From assembly GCF_029953285.1 (NCBI RefSeq), contig NZ_JASAOI010000038.1:124001-188000 (forward strand): DNA of 64,000 nucleotides, written 5' to 3'. Each line of letters begins with the position of its first letter. The first letter of the stretch is position 1. The notes under the pieces were generated by a model. It had not been told where the DNA came from. It ran no database searches and saw only the letters and a program-made list of their open reading frames with translations. Below, piece by piece: positions 9,161 through 18,717 of the stretch. The stretch comes from Yinghuangia seranimata. Its GTDB lineage: Bacteria > Actinomycetota > Actinomycetes > Streptomycetales > Streptomycetaceae. The position numbers and the translations under genes are program-made.

Positions 9161-9612
9161 TGGCACTCGAACCGGGCGACAGCCCCGGACTCCTGCTGTG
9201 GCATGCCACGCTGCGCTGGCAGCGCGGCATCGCCGCGGCCCTCGCCCCGCTCGGCCTCACCCACGTGCAGTTCGTGCTGCTCGCCTGCACGTGGTGGCTC
9301 AACGAGCAGGGCGGACACCCGAACCAGCAGGCCGTCGCGCGGCAGGCGGGCACCGACGTGAAGATGACGTCGCAGGTGCTGCGCACGCTGACCGACAAGG
9401 GCCTGATCGAACGCGAGGTCGACCCCGCCGACACCCGCGCCAAGCGGCTGCGGGTGACCGCCGCGGGGGCCGCCCTGGCCCCGCGCGCGATCGAGGCCGT
9501 CGAGGCGGTCGACACGGCGTTCTTCGGCGGCGTACCCCGCGCCGACGTGCTGGCGGTGCTGCGGCCGCTGGCGAACCCGGAGGACATCGAGGACGGCCGT
9601 ACGGCGGGCTGA
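9160..9612 (+). CDS. MarR-family transcriptional regulator
   Basis: A 150-residue winged-helix regulator starting MALEPGDSPGLLLWHATLRW. The recognition-helix region is NQQAVARQAGTDVKMTSQVL, followed by the wing with LIEREVDPADTRAKRLRVT, the classic D-x-R MarR wing. The start overlaps the SRPBCC stop. It likely controls the two-gene operon through the palindrome at 8675-8705. The inducer is unknown. It converges on recG with a 77-base gap in which no clear terminator was found. Confidence 0.92.
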   Translation: MALEPGDSPGLLLWHATLRWQRGIAAALAPLGLTHVQFVLLACTWWLNEQGGHPNQQAVARQAGTDVKMTSQVLRTLTDKGLIEREVDPADTRAKRLRVTAAGAALAPRAIEAVEAVDTAFFGGVPRADVLAVLRPLANPEDIEDGRTAG

Positions 9613-9689
9613 ACTCCGGCGTACCGCGAAAACAGCGGGCGCGGGCCGGTGGAGGCGGTCGGGGGCCCGCCGACCCGGCCCTCCGCCGT

Positions 9690-11957
9690 TCAGCCCTTGT
9701 CCAGGTACTCCGCCCGGTCCTCGTCCAGCAGGCTCCCCAACGCCGTGCGCAGTTCCGGGTGTTCGGCGAGCTCCGGGTCGCGGGCCACGATGGCGTTCGC
9801 CTCGTCGCGGGCGGCCACGATCACGTCCTCGTCGCGGACGACCGCCAGCATCCTGAGCGACGAGCGGCTGCCGGACTGGGCGTCGCCCAGGACGTCGCCC
9901 TCCCGGCGCTGCTCAAGGTCGATCCGGGACAGCTCGAAGCCGTCCAGCGTCGCGGCGACCGCGTCGAGGCGTTCGCGCGCGGCGGTCGCCGCGGGCATGT
10001 CCGAGACCAGCAGGCACAGGCCGGGCGCCGAGCCGCGGCCGACGCGGCCGCGCAGCTGGTGGAGCTGCGAGACGCCGAACCGCTCGGCGTCCATGATGAC
10101 CATCACGGTGGCGTTGGGGACGTTCACGCCGACCTCGATGACCGTGGTCGCGACCAGGACGTCGACCTCGCCCGCCGTGAACCGGCGCATGATGTCGTCC
10201 TTGGCGTCGGGCGCCATGCGGCCGTGCAGGATCCCGATCCGCAGCCCCTTGAGCGGCCCGCCCTCCAGCCCCGCCGCGACGTCCAGCACGGCGAGCGGCG
10301 GCCGCTTGTCGGCGCCGCCCTCCGCGTCCGCGCCCATGTCGTCCGGGTCGTCGAGGTACGCCTCGGGCGGCAGGTCGTCGTCGACCGGGGCCTTCTTCCC
10401 CTTGGCCTTCTTCTTCGCCTTGGGGTCGTCCTCCTCGTCGCCGATGCGCGGGCACACCACATACGCCTGGTGCCCCTTGCCGACCTCCTCGCGCAGCCGC
10501 TCCCACGCCCGGTCGAGGAAGTTCGGCTTCTCCCGCGCCGGCACCACGTGCGTCGCGATCGGCGAGCGCCCGGAGGGGAGTTGGTCGAGCACCGAGGTCT
10601 CCAGGTCACCGAAGACCGTCATCGCCACCGTGCGCGGGATCGGCGTCGCCGTCATCACCAGCAGGTGCGGCGGCCGCTCCGACTTGCCCCGCAACGCGTC
10701 GCGCTGCTCGACCCCGAACCGGTGCTGCTCGTCCACCACGACCAGGCCTAGGTCGTGGAACTTGACCTTGTCCTCGATCAGCGCGTGTGTCCCGATGACG
10801 ATGCCCGCCTCGCCCGTCACCAGGTCCAACAGCGCCGCCCGCCGCGCCGGCACCCCCATCGACCCGGTCAGCAGCGTCACCTTCGTCCCGACGTCGGACC
10901 CCCCGAGCATCCCGGGCCCCTCGGCCAGCGGCCCGAGCATCTCCACGATCGACCGGTGGTGCTGCTGCGCCAGCACCTCGGTAGGCGCCAACATGGCCGC
11001 CTGCCCCGCAGCGTCCACGACCGTCAGCATCGCCCGCAGCGCGATGAGCGTCTTTCCCGAGCCGACCTCGCCCTGGAGGAGGCGGTGCATGGGGTGTTCG
11101 GCCGCGAGGTCGGCGGCGATCTCGGCGCCCACGGAGACCTGGCCCTCGGTGAGGGTGAACGGGAGGCGGGCGTCGAAGGCGTCGAGGATGCCGTCGGGCC
11201 GGGCGGAGCGGGGGACGGCGGTCTGGGAGCGGGCGGCGAGGCGGCGTTGGGCGAGGGCGATCTGGAGGACGAAGGCCTCGTCCCACTTGAGCCGGTCCTT
11301 CGCGGCCGTCACCTCGCCCCACGAGGTGGGCTTGTGGATCCACTCCAGGGCCTGGCGCAGGCCGGGCATGCCGCGCCGCTCCAGGAGTTCCGGGGGCAGC
11401 GGGTCGGCGAGCTCGCCGAGCGTGTCGAGGGCCACGCGCACGCACTGCGCGATCTTCCAGGACGGCATCGCGGCGGCCGCCGGGTAGACCGGGATGAGGG
11501 CGCCCGCGAACATCGCGGCGAGGCTGCCGCCCTCGTCGTCGTCGCCGTCCGCGTCCATCAACTGGTAGTCGGGTTGGTTCAGTTGCAGTTCGTCGCGGAA
11601 CCGCGCGACCTTCCCCGCGAACAGCCCGCGCAGCCCCGGGCGCAGCTCCCGTTCGCGCCACGCCTGGTTGAAGAACGTCAGCTTGAGGTTGCCGCGCCCG
11701 TCGGTGACCACGACCTCCAGCAGGTTGCCGCGCCGGTTGCGGAACTGCCGGTTGGTGACCTTGGCGATCTCCGCCATGACGGTGATGTGCTCGTCGACCT
11801 CGAGGCGGGACAGGTCGGTGAGCCGGCCGCGCTCGGCGTACCGCCGCGGGTAGTGGCGCAGCAGGTCGCCCAGCGTGGTCAGGCCGAGGGACTTGCCGAG
11901 CACCTTCGCGGTCCGGTCCCCGACCAGTTTGGCCAGCGGTTCATCGAGGCGGGACAT
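9690..11957 (-). CDS. recG: ATP-dependent DNA helicase RecG
   Basis: Branch-migrating helicase that remodels stalled forks and Holliday junctions. At 755 residues it is longer than the E. coli protein (about 690). The wedge/OB domain is N-terminal; helicase motifs include GEVGSGKTLIALRAM (Walker A), VVVDEQHRFG (DEQH box) and HQLRGRVGRGSAPG (motif VI). The extra length comes mainly from a lysine/acid-rich low-complexity insert (around DPKAKKKAKGKKAPVDDD) in the second helicase lobe. Start ATG 11957 gives MSRLDEPLAKLVGDRTAKVL. Confidence 0.97.
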   Translation of the reverse strand: MSRLDEPLAKLVGDRTAKVLGKSLGLTTLGDLLRHYPRRYAERGRLTDLSRLEVDEHITVMAEIAKVTNRQFRNRRGNLLEVVVTDGRGNLKLTFFNQAWRERELRPGLRGLFAGKVARFRDELQLNQPDYQLMDADGDDDEGGSLAAMFAGALIPVYPAAAAMPSWKIAQCVRVALDTLGELADPLPPELLERRGMPGLRQALEWIHKPTSWGEVTAAKDRLKWDEAFVLQIALAQRRLAARSQTAVPRSARPDGILDAFDARLPFTLTEGQVSVGAEIAADLAAEHPMHRLLQGEVGSGKTLIALRAMLTVVDAAGQAAMLAPTEVLAQQHHRSIVEMLGPLAEGPGMLGGSDVGTKVTLLTGSMGVPARRAALLDLVTGEAGIVIGTHALIEDKVKFHDLGLVVVDEQHRFGVEQRDALRGKSERPPHLLVMTATPIPRTVAMTVFGDLETSVLDQLPSGRSPIATHVVPAREKPNFLDRAWERLREEVGKGHQAYVVCPRIGDEEDDPKAKKKAKGKKAPVDDDLPPEAYLDDPDDMGADAEGGADKRPPLAVLDVAAGLEGGPLKGLRIGILHGRMAPDAKDDIMRRFTAGEVDVLVATTVIEVGVNVPNATVMVIMDAERFGVSQLHQLRGRVGRGSAPGLCLLVSDMPAATAARERLDAVAATLDGFELSRIDLEQRREGDVLGDAQSGSRSSLRMLAVVRDEDVIVAARDEANAIVARDPELAEHPELRTALGSLLDEDRAEYLDKG

Positions 11958-12030
11958 GGCGGCGGTGGTTCTCCCTGGCGGGCCGACGGCGGTGTGGCCC
12001 GACGTTACCCGGCCGCGGGGACAGCCCGGG

Positions 12031-13719
12031 TCATTCGACGCCGATCAGCAGCGGGTAGATCGACTGGCCGCCGTCGTAGACGACCGCGTCGACCTCGGGC
12101 CTGCCGTAGCGCATGCCGCCCACCAGCGCGTCCGCGATGCCCTCGGCGAGCGCCGCGCCGGTCACCAGGGTGACCAGCTCGCCGCCGCCCGCGAGCATGC
12201 GGTCGAGCACGATGCGGCCGGTCTCCGCCAGGTCCTGGCCGATGACCGCGATGTCGCCGTCGATGATGCCGAGGACGTCGCCGGCCTGGCACACGCCGGC
12301 CATCGTCCAGGCCTCGCGCGTGGCGGTGGTCAGCGCGCCGTAGCGGGTCGCGCCGGCCGCCGACGTCATGCCGACCACGTCCTGGTCGAAGCGCCGCCCG
12401 GGCTCGTGGACGGCGAGCGCCGCGATGCCTTGAACGGCGGCCTTGGTCGGCACCACCTGGACGCGGACGCCGTACGCCTGCGCCTGCTCCCCCGCGACAC
12501 CCGCGACCGCGTGCCCGTCGGGGTCGTTCGGCAGCAGGACGACCTCGCGCGCGCCGGTGTCCCGGATCGCGTCGACGAGCGCACCCGTCGACGGGCTGCG
12601 CCCCGGCCCGGCCTCGACGACGTGTGCGCCGGCCTCGGTGAACAGCGCGGCCAGGCCGTCGCCCTGCACGACCGCGACGATCGCCCGGCGTACCGCCGCG
12701 GGCGCGTGCTCGCGCTCGCGCTCCCGCGCGGCCGCCGCACCCGTCAGGTCGAGGTGGGTGATGCGGATGCGGTGCGGCCGCCCGGCCTCGACGCCCGCTT
12801 CGACCGCGGCGCCGGCGTCGTCGACGTGCACGTGGACGTTCCACAGCCCCTCGCCGCCGACCACCACGAGCGAGTCGCCCAGCGCGTCGAGCCGCTCGCG
12901 CAGCGCCGGGACCGCCTCGTCGGGCGCGTCGAGCAGGTAGATCACCTCGAACGCGGGCGCGCGCGGGCCGTCGTCGCACGGCTCCTCGTCGGGCTCGGGG
13001 CGCAGCGGCACCGGCACGTGGGTGCGCGGCACGGCCGCGGGGCGTTCGCCGGTGACCACCGCGACCAGCGCGTCCAGGAGCACGCACAGGCCGCGGCCGC
13101 CGGCGTCGACGACTCCGGCGCGGCGCAGCACGTCCAGCTGCTCGGGGGTGCGGGCGAGTGCCTCGCGGGCCGCCGAGGCGGCGTTGCGCACGACCGCCGT
13201 CACTTCGTCGGGGGACGCGTCGCAGCCGTCGGCGGCGGCGCGGACGACGGTCAGCATGGTGCCCTCGACCGGCCGCGCGACAGCGACGTACGCCGCCTCG
13301 GTCGCGCGGCGCAGCGCCCGCCGCAGCACCGGCCCGCTCGGCCGCGGGCGCCGGGCCTCGGCGGCCTCGCGGTACTCGAGCTCGATCTGGTCGGCCATGC
13401 CGCGCAGCAGTTGGCTGAGGATGACGCCGGAGTTGCCGCGCGCGCCCATGAGCGCGCCGTGCGCGAGGGCCCGGATGGTCTCGGGCAGCGTGGGCTCGCC
13501 GGTCCCGTCGCCGTTGGCGTCGGCTTCGCGCGCGAACAGCGCCTCGACCTCGGCGGTGCCGGACTCCAGCGTGAGGAACAGGTTCGTGCCGGTGTCGCCG
13601 TCGGGCACGGGATAGACGTTGAGCGCGTCGATCTCCTCGCGGGCGCGGCCGAGCTGCTGAAGCCCGGTCCGGCACCAGCGGCGCACCGCCGGAGCGTCGA
13701 GCTCTCCCAGCACGCCCAC
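12031..13719 (-). CDS. DAK2 domain fatty-acid-kinase-like protein (YloV/FakA family)
   Basis: A protein of about 560 residues with an N-terminal dihydroxyacetone-kinase-like DAK2 domain and a C-terminal DegV-associated domain. The nucleotide/metal motif NVYPVPDGDTGTNLFLTLES and the GARGNSGVILSQLLRG motif are intact. Firmicute FakA phosphorylates fatty acids delivered by FakB/DegV proteins; whether this actinobacterial homologue does so is unproven. GTG 13719 is preferred because AAGGAGG ends 5 bases before it; a GTG at 13740 is upstream in frame. It lies directly upstream of recG, as in Streptomyces. Confidence 0.88.
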   Translation of the reverse strand: MGVLGELDAPAVRRWCRTGLQQLGRAREEIDALNVYPVPDGDTGTNLFLTLESGTAEVEALFAREADANGDGTGEPTLPETIRALAHGALMGARGNSGVILSQLLRGMADQIELEYREAAEARRPRPSGPVLRRALRRATEAAYVAVARPVEGTMLTVVRAAADGCDASPDEVTAVVRNAASAAREALARTPEQLDVLRRAGVVDAGGRGLCVLLDALVAVVTGERPAAVPRTHVPVPLRPEPDEEPCDDGPRAPAFEVIYLLDAPDEAVPALRERLDALGDSLVVVGGEGLWNVHVHVDDAGAAVEAGVEAGRPHRIRITHLDLTGAAAAREREREHAPAAVRRAIVAVVQGDGLAALFTEAGAHVVEAGPGRSPSTGALVDAIRDTGAREVVLLPNDPDGHAVAGVAGEQAQAYGVRVQVVPTKAAVQGIAALAVHEPGRRFDQDVVGMTSAAGATRYGALTTATREAWTMAGVCQAGDVLGIIDGDIAVIGQDLAETGRIVLDRMLAGGGELVTLVTGAALAEGIADALVGGMRYGRPEVDAVVYDGGQSIYPLLIGVE

Positions 13720-13995
13720 CTCGTCCTCCTTGCCCGCCACGCCCGCCGTTGCGCGGCCTGTGCAGAGTATCCGGCCGGGCGTGCGGCGGTGACCTGGTGA
13801 GAAAGAGCGGCCCCCGCGAGGCGCATCGGACGGATGCGCTACGCTGATGGAGAAGCGTGACGAGTCGGGCGGTTTTCCATGCGCACCGCGCGATTGGCAT
13901 CCATCCCCGCTCGTCGGTTACTCTTCCTCGGTTGCCTGGCACCTGCCGGCACGTGAACGTACGCGCAATCCTTATTCGTCTTTGGAGTGTCTCCC

Positions 13996-14181
13996 GTGGC
14001 TGCCAACTGCGACGTCTGCGGCAAGGGGCCGGGTTTCGGCAACAACATCTCGCACTCGCACCGCCGCACCCGCCGTCGCTGGAACCCGAACATCCAGACG
14101 GTTCGCACGGTGCAGGGCGGCACGCCGAAGCGCCTGAACGCCTGCACCTCGTGCATCAAGGCCGGCAAGGTCACCCGCTGA
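13996..14181 (+). CDS. rpmB: 50S ribosomal protein L28 (zinc-ribbon form)
   Basis: A 61-residue large-subunit protein starting [20 protein letters not shown] with cysteine pairs CDVC and CTSC, the zinc-binding paralogue type. GGAG lies 8 bases before GTG 13996. It is transcribed alone from the roughly 275-base region that separates it from the divergent DAK2 gene, and is closed by a strong terminator. Confidence 0.97.
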   Translation: MAANCDVCGKGPGFGNNISHSHRRTRRRWNPNIQTVRTVQGGTPKRLNACTSCIKAGKVTR

Positions 14182-14202
14182 CCCCAGCCTTCCCCAGCTT
14201 CT

Positions 14203-14238
14203 GAACAGCCGGGCCACCTCACGGTGGCCCGGCTGTTC
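14203..14238 (+). terminator. Strong hairpin terminator of rpmB
   Basis: A perfect 16-base inverted repeat, GAACAGCCGGGCCACC and its complement, with a TCAC loop, 21 bases after the rpmB stop. Confidence 0.85.
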
Positions 14239-14266
14239 GCCGTTCCGGGCCCGGGCCGCGACGCGG

Positions 14267-14303
14267 CACCGGGCCCGTGCCTGTGTGCGGCACGGACCCG
14301 GTG
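14267..14303 (-). terminator. Hairpin terminator of thiD
   Basis: CACCGGGCCCGTGCC (14267-14281) and GGCACGGACCCGGTG (14289-14303) pair over 15 bases. The single mismatch becomes a G-U wobble in the minus-strand RNA, which points to the thiD transcript ending here. Confidence 0.65.
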
Positions 14304-14318
14304 GGTGCTCAGGGACGG

Positions 14319-15113
14319 TCAGCCGCGGAAGCGCCAGCCGTGGTCGACGGGGCCGATGCCCGCGCCGAGCGGGAAGCCCTCGCGGATCGCGCCGGTGATG
14401 TACTCCTTCGCGGCGCCCACCGCGCGCGGCACGTCGCGGCCGAGCGCCAGGTACGAGGCGATGGCGCTGGCGAGCGTGCACCCGGTGCCGTGCGTGTGCC
14501 GGTTGTCGTAGCGCTCGCTGCGGAACCAGTACTCGCGCGAGCCGTCGAACAGCAGGTCGGCGGCCTCACCCTCCAGGTGGCCGCCCTTGACCAGCACCCA
14601 CTCGGGGCCGAAGGCGAGCAGCGCCTCGGCGGCCTTGCGCATGTCGGACGGCTCGCGGACCTCGAGCCCGGTCAGCTGGCGGGCCTCGAACAGGTTCGGG
14701 GTGACCACCGTCGCGGTCGGCAGCAGCTTCCCGCGCACCGCGTCGAGGGCCTCCTCGGCGAGCAGCGGGTCGCCGTGCTTGGACACCGACACGGGGTCGA
14801 CGACGACCGGTGCGGGCAGCCCGGCGAGCAATTCGGCGACCGTCTCCACGAGCACGGGCGAGGCCAGCATGCCGGTCTTGACGGCCTGCACGCCGATGTC
14901 GTCGACGACGCTGCGGAACTGCGCGCGGACGGCCTCCGGCGGCAGCTCCCAGTAGCCCTGGACGCCGAGCGAGTTCTGCGCGGTGACCGCCGCGATGACG
15001 CTCATGCCGTGTACGCCGAGGGCGAGCATGGTCTTCAGGTCGGCCTGGATTCCGGCGCCGCCGCCGGAGTCGGAACCGGCGATCGTCAGCACGCGGGCGG
15101 GGGTCTGCACCAT
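14319..15113 (-). CDS. thiD: Hydroxymethylpyrimidine (phosphate) kinase
   Basis: Phosphorylates HMP and HMP-phosphate to HMP-pyrophosphate for thiamine synthesis. The 264-residue protein has the ribokinase-fold ATP/substrate loop [20 protein letters not shown] near the N-terminus, the [11 protein letters not shown] segment, and the anion-hole motif [17 protein letters not shown]. The start is ATG 15113 (MVQTPARVL) or the adjacent GTG 15110. It follows thiL by 59 bases on the same strand, so the two probably form an operon. No TPP riboswitch was recognised. Confidence 0.96.
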   Translation of the reverse strand: MVQTPARVLTIAGSDSGGGAGIQADLKTMLALGVHGMSVIAAVTAQNSLGVQGYWELPPEAVRAQFRSVVDDIGVQAVKTGMLASPVLVETVAELLAGLPAPVVVDPVSVSKHGDPLLAEEALDAVRGKLLPTATVVTPNLFEARQLTGLEVREPSDMRKAAEALLAFGPEWVLVKGGHLEGEAADLLFDGSREYWFRSERYDNRHTHGTGCTLASAIASYLALGRDVPRAVGAAKEYITGAIREGFPLGAGIGPVDHGWRFRG

Positions 15114-15172
15114 GGTTGTCAGCTTATCGACCGGCTTGTGGACGCCGACCGGTGCCGTGTCCGGCACGCCGC

Positions 15173-16120
15173 TCAACCGCCGAAGTGGTCCCATCCCCCG
15201 GCGCCCGACCACTCCTCGCCGTCGACCGTCACGCCGTCGCCCGCCACGACCCGCCCGATGACCCGCCAGCGGGCACTGAGCGCGGTCCCCGCCGGGAACG
15301 TCGCGACGAGCGCGTGGTCCTCGCCGCCGGTCAGCACCCACGAGAGCGGGTCGGCGCCGAGCGCCCGCGCCACGTCGCGCATCTGCGCCGGGACGTCGAG
15401 CAGGTCGCTGATCAGGTCGACCCGCACGCCGGACGCGCGGGACAGGTGGCCGAGGTCGGCGATCAGGCCGTCGCTGACGTCCAGCATCGCGGTCGCGCCG
15501 AGCCGGGCCGCGGCCGGACCCGCGTCGTACGGCGGCTCCGGACGGCGGTGCGCCTCGACGAACGCGCGCGGATTGCGGTGCCCGTGACTGAGGATCGCCA
15601 GGCCCGCCGCAGACCAGCCGAGCCAGCCCGCGACCGCCACGACGTCGCCCACCCGGGCGCCCGCGCGCGTCACCGGCGCGCGGCCCTCCAGGTCGCCGAG
15701 CGCGGTGATCGACACCATGACGGACGCGCCGCGCACGACGTCGCCGCCGGCCACGCCCGCCTCCACGACGGCGCACTCGTCGCGCAGCCCGTCGTACAGC
15801 TCCAGCGCCCACGCGACCGGCAGCTCGGCCGGCCCGACCAGGCCGATGAGCAGCGCGGTCGGCACCGCGCCCATCGCGGCCACGTCGGCGAGGTTCTGCG
15901 CGGCGGCCTTGCGGCCCACGTCGTACGCCGTCGACCAGTCGCGCCGGAAGTGCCGCCCCTCGACCAGCAGGTCCGTCGTCGCCACCACCCGGCCGTCGGG
16001 CGCCGCGATCACGGCCGCGTCGTCGCCCGGGCCCAGCGGCACATGACGGCCGGTCGGGACGCGCTCGGTCAGCGCGCCGATCAGCCCGAACTCGCCGAGG
16101 TCGCCCAGCGTGCCGCTCAT
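15173..16120 (-). CDS. thiL: Thiamine-monophosphate kinase
   Basis: Last step of thiamine pyrophosphate synthesis: ATP-dependent phosphorylation of thiamine monophosphate. The 315-residue protein has the AIRS/PurM-type motifs [50 protein letters not shown] and [15 protein letters not shown] 16120 ([19 protein letters not shown]) is chosen because the open frame upstream is arginine-rich shadow. It is the probable first gene of thiL-thiD. Confidence 0.95.
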   Translation of the reverse strand: MSGTLGDLGEFGLIGALTERVPTGRHVPLGPGDDAAVIAAPDGRVVATTDLLVEGRHFRRDWSTAYDVGRKAAAQNLADVAAMGAVPTALLIGLVGPAELPVAWALELYDGLRDECAVVEAGVAGGDVVRGASVMVSITALGDLEGRAPVTRAGARVGDVVAVAGWLGWSAAGLAILSHGHRNPRAFVEAHRRPEPPYDAGPAAARLGATAMLDVSDGLIADLGHLSRASGVRVDLISDLLDVPAQMRDVARALGADPLSWVLTGGEDHALVATFPAGTALSARWRVIGRVVAGDGVTVDGEEWSGAGGWDHFGG

Positions 16121-16440
16121 GCGCGTGCCTCGCCGCGCTCGCCCGCCGCGTCCCGCCCGGCACCCCGCCCGGTGGTCCGTGTGCTCCGCTCGTTCACGAC
16201 CGGCCCCCCGCCGCCGCACCCAAGCCCGGCATATCCGTCCCGTTCTGTCGTGGTTCCTGACGTATTCCCCGGATCGGAAGACCCGAGGCCCCGCCGGTCA
16301 CCTGTTGGTCGCCCGCGTCGGTGCGGTCGACAATGGTTGCATCCGCCCGCGCCGGACCGCGCGGTACGGTGTGCGACGCAGTACGTGGCTTGGCTGGTTT
16401 GGTGAAGGTTCCCTCAATCCTGGCGCGCCGGGAGGCCGTG
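16121..16440. other. Intergenic region between thiL and the RAM-domain gene
   Basis: A 320-base divergent promoter region. The part nearest the plus-strand gene (about 16200-16400) has lower GC and is likely to hold both promoters. A GGGAGG ribosome binding site lies at its right end. I see no gene or RNA motif. Confidence 0.45.
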
Positions 16441-16677
16441 GTGGTACAGGCATACATCCTGATCCAGACCGAGGTCGGACGGGCCGAGTCGGTGGCCCGC
16501 GAGATCGCGGGGCTGCCCGGCATCACGGCGGCGGAGGACGTCACCGGCCCGTACGACGTGATCGTGCGCGCCGAGGCCACCGACGTCGACGAACTCGGCC
16601 GACTCGTGGTCGCGCAGGTGCAGCGCGTCTCGGGCATCACGCGCACCCTGACCTGTCCCGTGGTGCACCTGGCCTGA
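16441..16677 (+). CDS. Stand-alone Lrp/AsnC ligand-binding (RAM) domain protein
   Basis: A 78-residue protein that is only the effector-binding RAM domain of the Lrp/AsnC family, with no DNA-binding helix-turn-helix. It starts VVQAYILIQTEVGRAESVAR and carries the family pattern VTGPYDVIVRAEATDVDELG and VSGITRTLTCPVVHL. GGAGG lies 5 bases before GTG 16441; GTG 16438 is an alternative. Solo RAM proteins may bind amino acids or pair with full-length Lrp regulators, none of which is encoded nearby. Confidence 0.9.
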   Translation: MVQAYILIQTEVGRAESVAREIAGLPGITAAEDVTGPYDVIVRAEATDVDELGRLVVAQVQRVSGITRTLTCPVVHLA

Positions 16678-16728
16678 CGACCGCCCCCGGACCCGGCCGC
16701 GCGCGGCGGGCTCCGTAGGATCGGGCCC

Positions 16729-17373
16729 GTGACCGCGACCACGCCCGCCCCAGCGCCGCCCGCTCCGGGACCGTCGGGAACGACGTCCAGGCGCCGTCGG
16801 GCGCTCGTGCGGTACGGGCTGCCGGGCGCGGCACTCGCCGCCGCGGGCCTGCTCACCGCGTACCTGGTCGGACGCGGGGGCGACGACACCGTCCACATCG
16901 CCGTGCCGCAGCCGCCGCCCGGCCGGATCGGCGAGGTGTGCCACGAGCTGTACGCGAAGCTGCCCGCCGACGTGCTCGGCGGGAAGCGGCGCGACAGCGC
17001 GCCGGTCTCCGAACTGACCGCGGCCTGGGGCAGTCCCGCGGTGGTGCTGCGCTGCGGCGTCCCCAAGCCGGTGTCGCTGCGACCGAGCGACCCGCGGTAC
17101 GACCCGTCGCAGAACTCCGTCGGCGTGAACGGCGTGAGGTGGGTCTTCACCACCGAGGGGCCGGGCAAGGCGCTGCAGTTCACGACGCTGAACCGCGAGG
17201 TGAACGTCGAGGTCGTGGTGCCGCCGGCATACGGGCAGGCGCCCGGCGTGCTCACCGCGTTCGCCGAGCCGATCAAGGCCACCGTGGTCAACCTCATGCC
17301 GGGCGACGACGCGCCGGCCCCCGAGGCCGGCGAACCGGTCGAGGGTCCGACGGCTTCGCCGGGCTCGGGATAG
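16729..17373 (+). CDS. DUF3515 membrane-anchored exported protein
   Basis: A 214-residue protein with a basic, Pro-rich N-terminus, one transmembrane or signal segment (YGLPGAALAAAGLLTAYLVG, residues about 29-48) and an extracytoplasmic DUF3515 domain marked by ELTAAWGSPAVVLRCGVPKP and VRWVFTTEGPGKALQFTTLN. The function of DUF3515 is unknown. It is conserved beside the RAM-domain gene and ddlA in actinobacteria, 51 bases after the former and convergent with the latter. Confidence 0.88.
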   Translation: MTATTPAPAPPAPGPSGTTSRRRRALVRYGLPGAALAAAGLLTAYLVGRGGDDTVHIAVPQPPPGRIGEVCHELYAKLPADVLGGKRRDSAPVSELTAAWGSPAVVLRCGVPKPVSLRPSDPRYDPSQNSVGVNGVRWVFTTEGPGKALQFTTLNREVNVEVVVPPAYGQAPGVLTAFAEPIKATVVNLMPGDDAPAPEAGEPVEGPTASPGSG

Positions 17374-17424
17374 CGACCACGTCGACGGTCGGCGCGCCCG
17401 GCGCGGTCCGCACGGTCGGTGCGG

Positions 17425-18567
17425 TCAGCGCAGCAGGGAGTTGGGCCGGTCCAGCGCCGCACGGATCAGCCGGTCGACGAGCTGCGGGTACTCGACGCCG
17501 GTCGCCTTCCACATCTGCGGGTACATCGACACCGGCGTGAACCCCGGCATCGTGTTGACCTCGTTGATGACCCAGCCGCCGTCCTCGAGCAGGAAGAAGT
17601 CGACGCGCGCCAGGCCTTCGCAGCTCATCGCCTCGAACGCGGCCACGGCCAGCTCCCGCACCTCGGCCATCTGCTCGGCGGTCAGGTCGGCGGGCACGTC
17701 GGTCTCGGTGACGTCGTCGAGGTACTTGGCCTCGAAGTCGTAGAACTCGTGGTCGCCGCGCACCCGGATCTCCGCGGGGACGCTCGCCTCGGGGCCGTCC
17801 GGCCCGTCCAGCACACCGCACTCGATCTCGCGGCCGCGCAGCATGCCCTCGACGATGACCTTCGGGTCGTGCTTGCGCGCGGTCTCGACGGCCTCGTCGA
17901 ACGCGTCCATCTCGTGCACCTTGGTGATGCCCATGCTGGAACCGGCGCGCGCCGGCTTCACGAACACCGGGAAGCCCAGCTCCGCGACGGACGCGCGCAC
18001 CGCCGCCGGGTCGCGCTCCCAGTCGCGCGGACGGATGGTCACGTACGGGCCGACCGGCAGGCCGAACCCGACGAACACCCGCTTCATGTACTCCTTGTCC
18101 ATGCTGACCGCGCTGGCCAGCACGCCCGAGCCGACGTACGGGACGCCCGCGAGCTCGAGCAGGCCCTGCAGCGTGCCGTCCTCGCCGTACGGGCCGTGCA
18201 GCAGCGGGAAGACCACGTCGACGCTGCCGAGCACGTCGGTGACCGCGCCGGTCTCCAGCACCGCGATGTCGCGCTGCGTCGGGTCCGCGGCCAGCACCAC
18301 CGAGCCGGTGGGCGCGGCGATGTCCGTGACGTCGGGGAGCTTGCCGGACGCGCCGATCGCCAGGCGCTCCGCGGCGTCCGCCACGACGGCCCAGCGGCCG
18401 TCCTGCGTGATGCCGAGCGGCAGCACGTCGTACTGCTCGCGGTCGATCGCGGACAGCACGCTGCCCGCCGTGACGCACGAGATCGCGTGTTCGGAGCTGC
18501 GGCCGCCGAACACGACGGCGACGCGCGGCCTTACGGACGACTGGGGGGTGGCGATCTGCTCGGTCAT
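17425..18567 (-). CDS. ddlA: D-alanine--D-alanine ligase
   Basis: Makes D-Ala-D-Ala for the peptidoglycan stem peptide. The 380-residue ATP-grasp enzyme starts MTEQIATPQSS and has FGGRSSEHAISCVTAGSV, HGPYGEDGTLQGLLELAG, MSCEGLARVDFF and NEVNTMPGFTPVSMYPQMW. The sequence FYDFEAKY has Phe where E. coli DdlB has Tyr216. I recall Phe here in ordinary actinobacterial Ddl enzymes (for example M. tuberculosis), so it does not by itself indicate a D-Ala-D-Lac (VanA-type) ligase. ATG 18567 fits family length; the frame extends upstream without similarity. Confidence 0.95.
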   Translation of the reverse strand: MTEQIATPQSSVRPRVAVVFGGRSSEHAISCVTAGSVLSAIDREQYDVLPLGITQDGRWAVVADAAERLAIGASGKLPDVTDIAAPTGSVVLAADPTQRDIAVLETGAVTDVLGSVDVVFPLLHGPYGEDGTLQGLLELAGVPYVGSGVLASAVSMDKEYMKRVFVGFGLPVGPYVTIRPRDWERDPAAVRASVAELGFPVFVKPARAGSSMGITKVHEMDAFDEAVETARKHDPKVIVEGMLRGREIECGVLDGPDGPEASVPAEIRVRGDHEFYDFEAKYLDDVTETDVPADLTAEQMAEVRELAVAAFEAMSCEGLARVDFFLLEDGGWVINEVNTMPGFTPVSMYPQMWKATGVEYPQLVDRLIRAALDRPNSLLR

Positions 18568-18717
18568 CGAACTCGGGTCGCGACGCCAATCGGCTGCGCG
18601 CCCCTCGCTCCTCTCGCATTGCTCGAAAACGGCCACCACTCGCGTGAGCGTGCCGGTACTCTGGGTGATGTTCGGAGGCGCGAGTCGCCGGACCTTCCGC
18701 CGGGCCGGCGGTCGCGG

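Noticed and set aside
13720-13995. Zur site or L31/L33-type zinc-response cluster upstream of rpmB
   Set aside because: The zinc-ribbon L28 is the form not normally repressed by Zur, and I could not find a convincing Zur-like palindrome in the promoter region.
17425-18567. Phe in FYDFEAKY of DdlA, as in D-Ala-D-Lac ligases
   Set aside because: I recall Phe at this position in ordinary actinobacterial Ddl enzymes, including M. tuberculosis, and there is no vanH- or vanX-like gene nearby. It does not support a resistance ligase.
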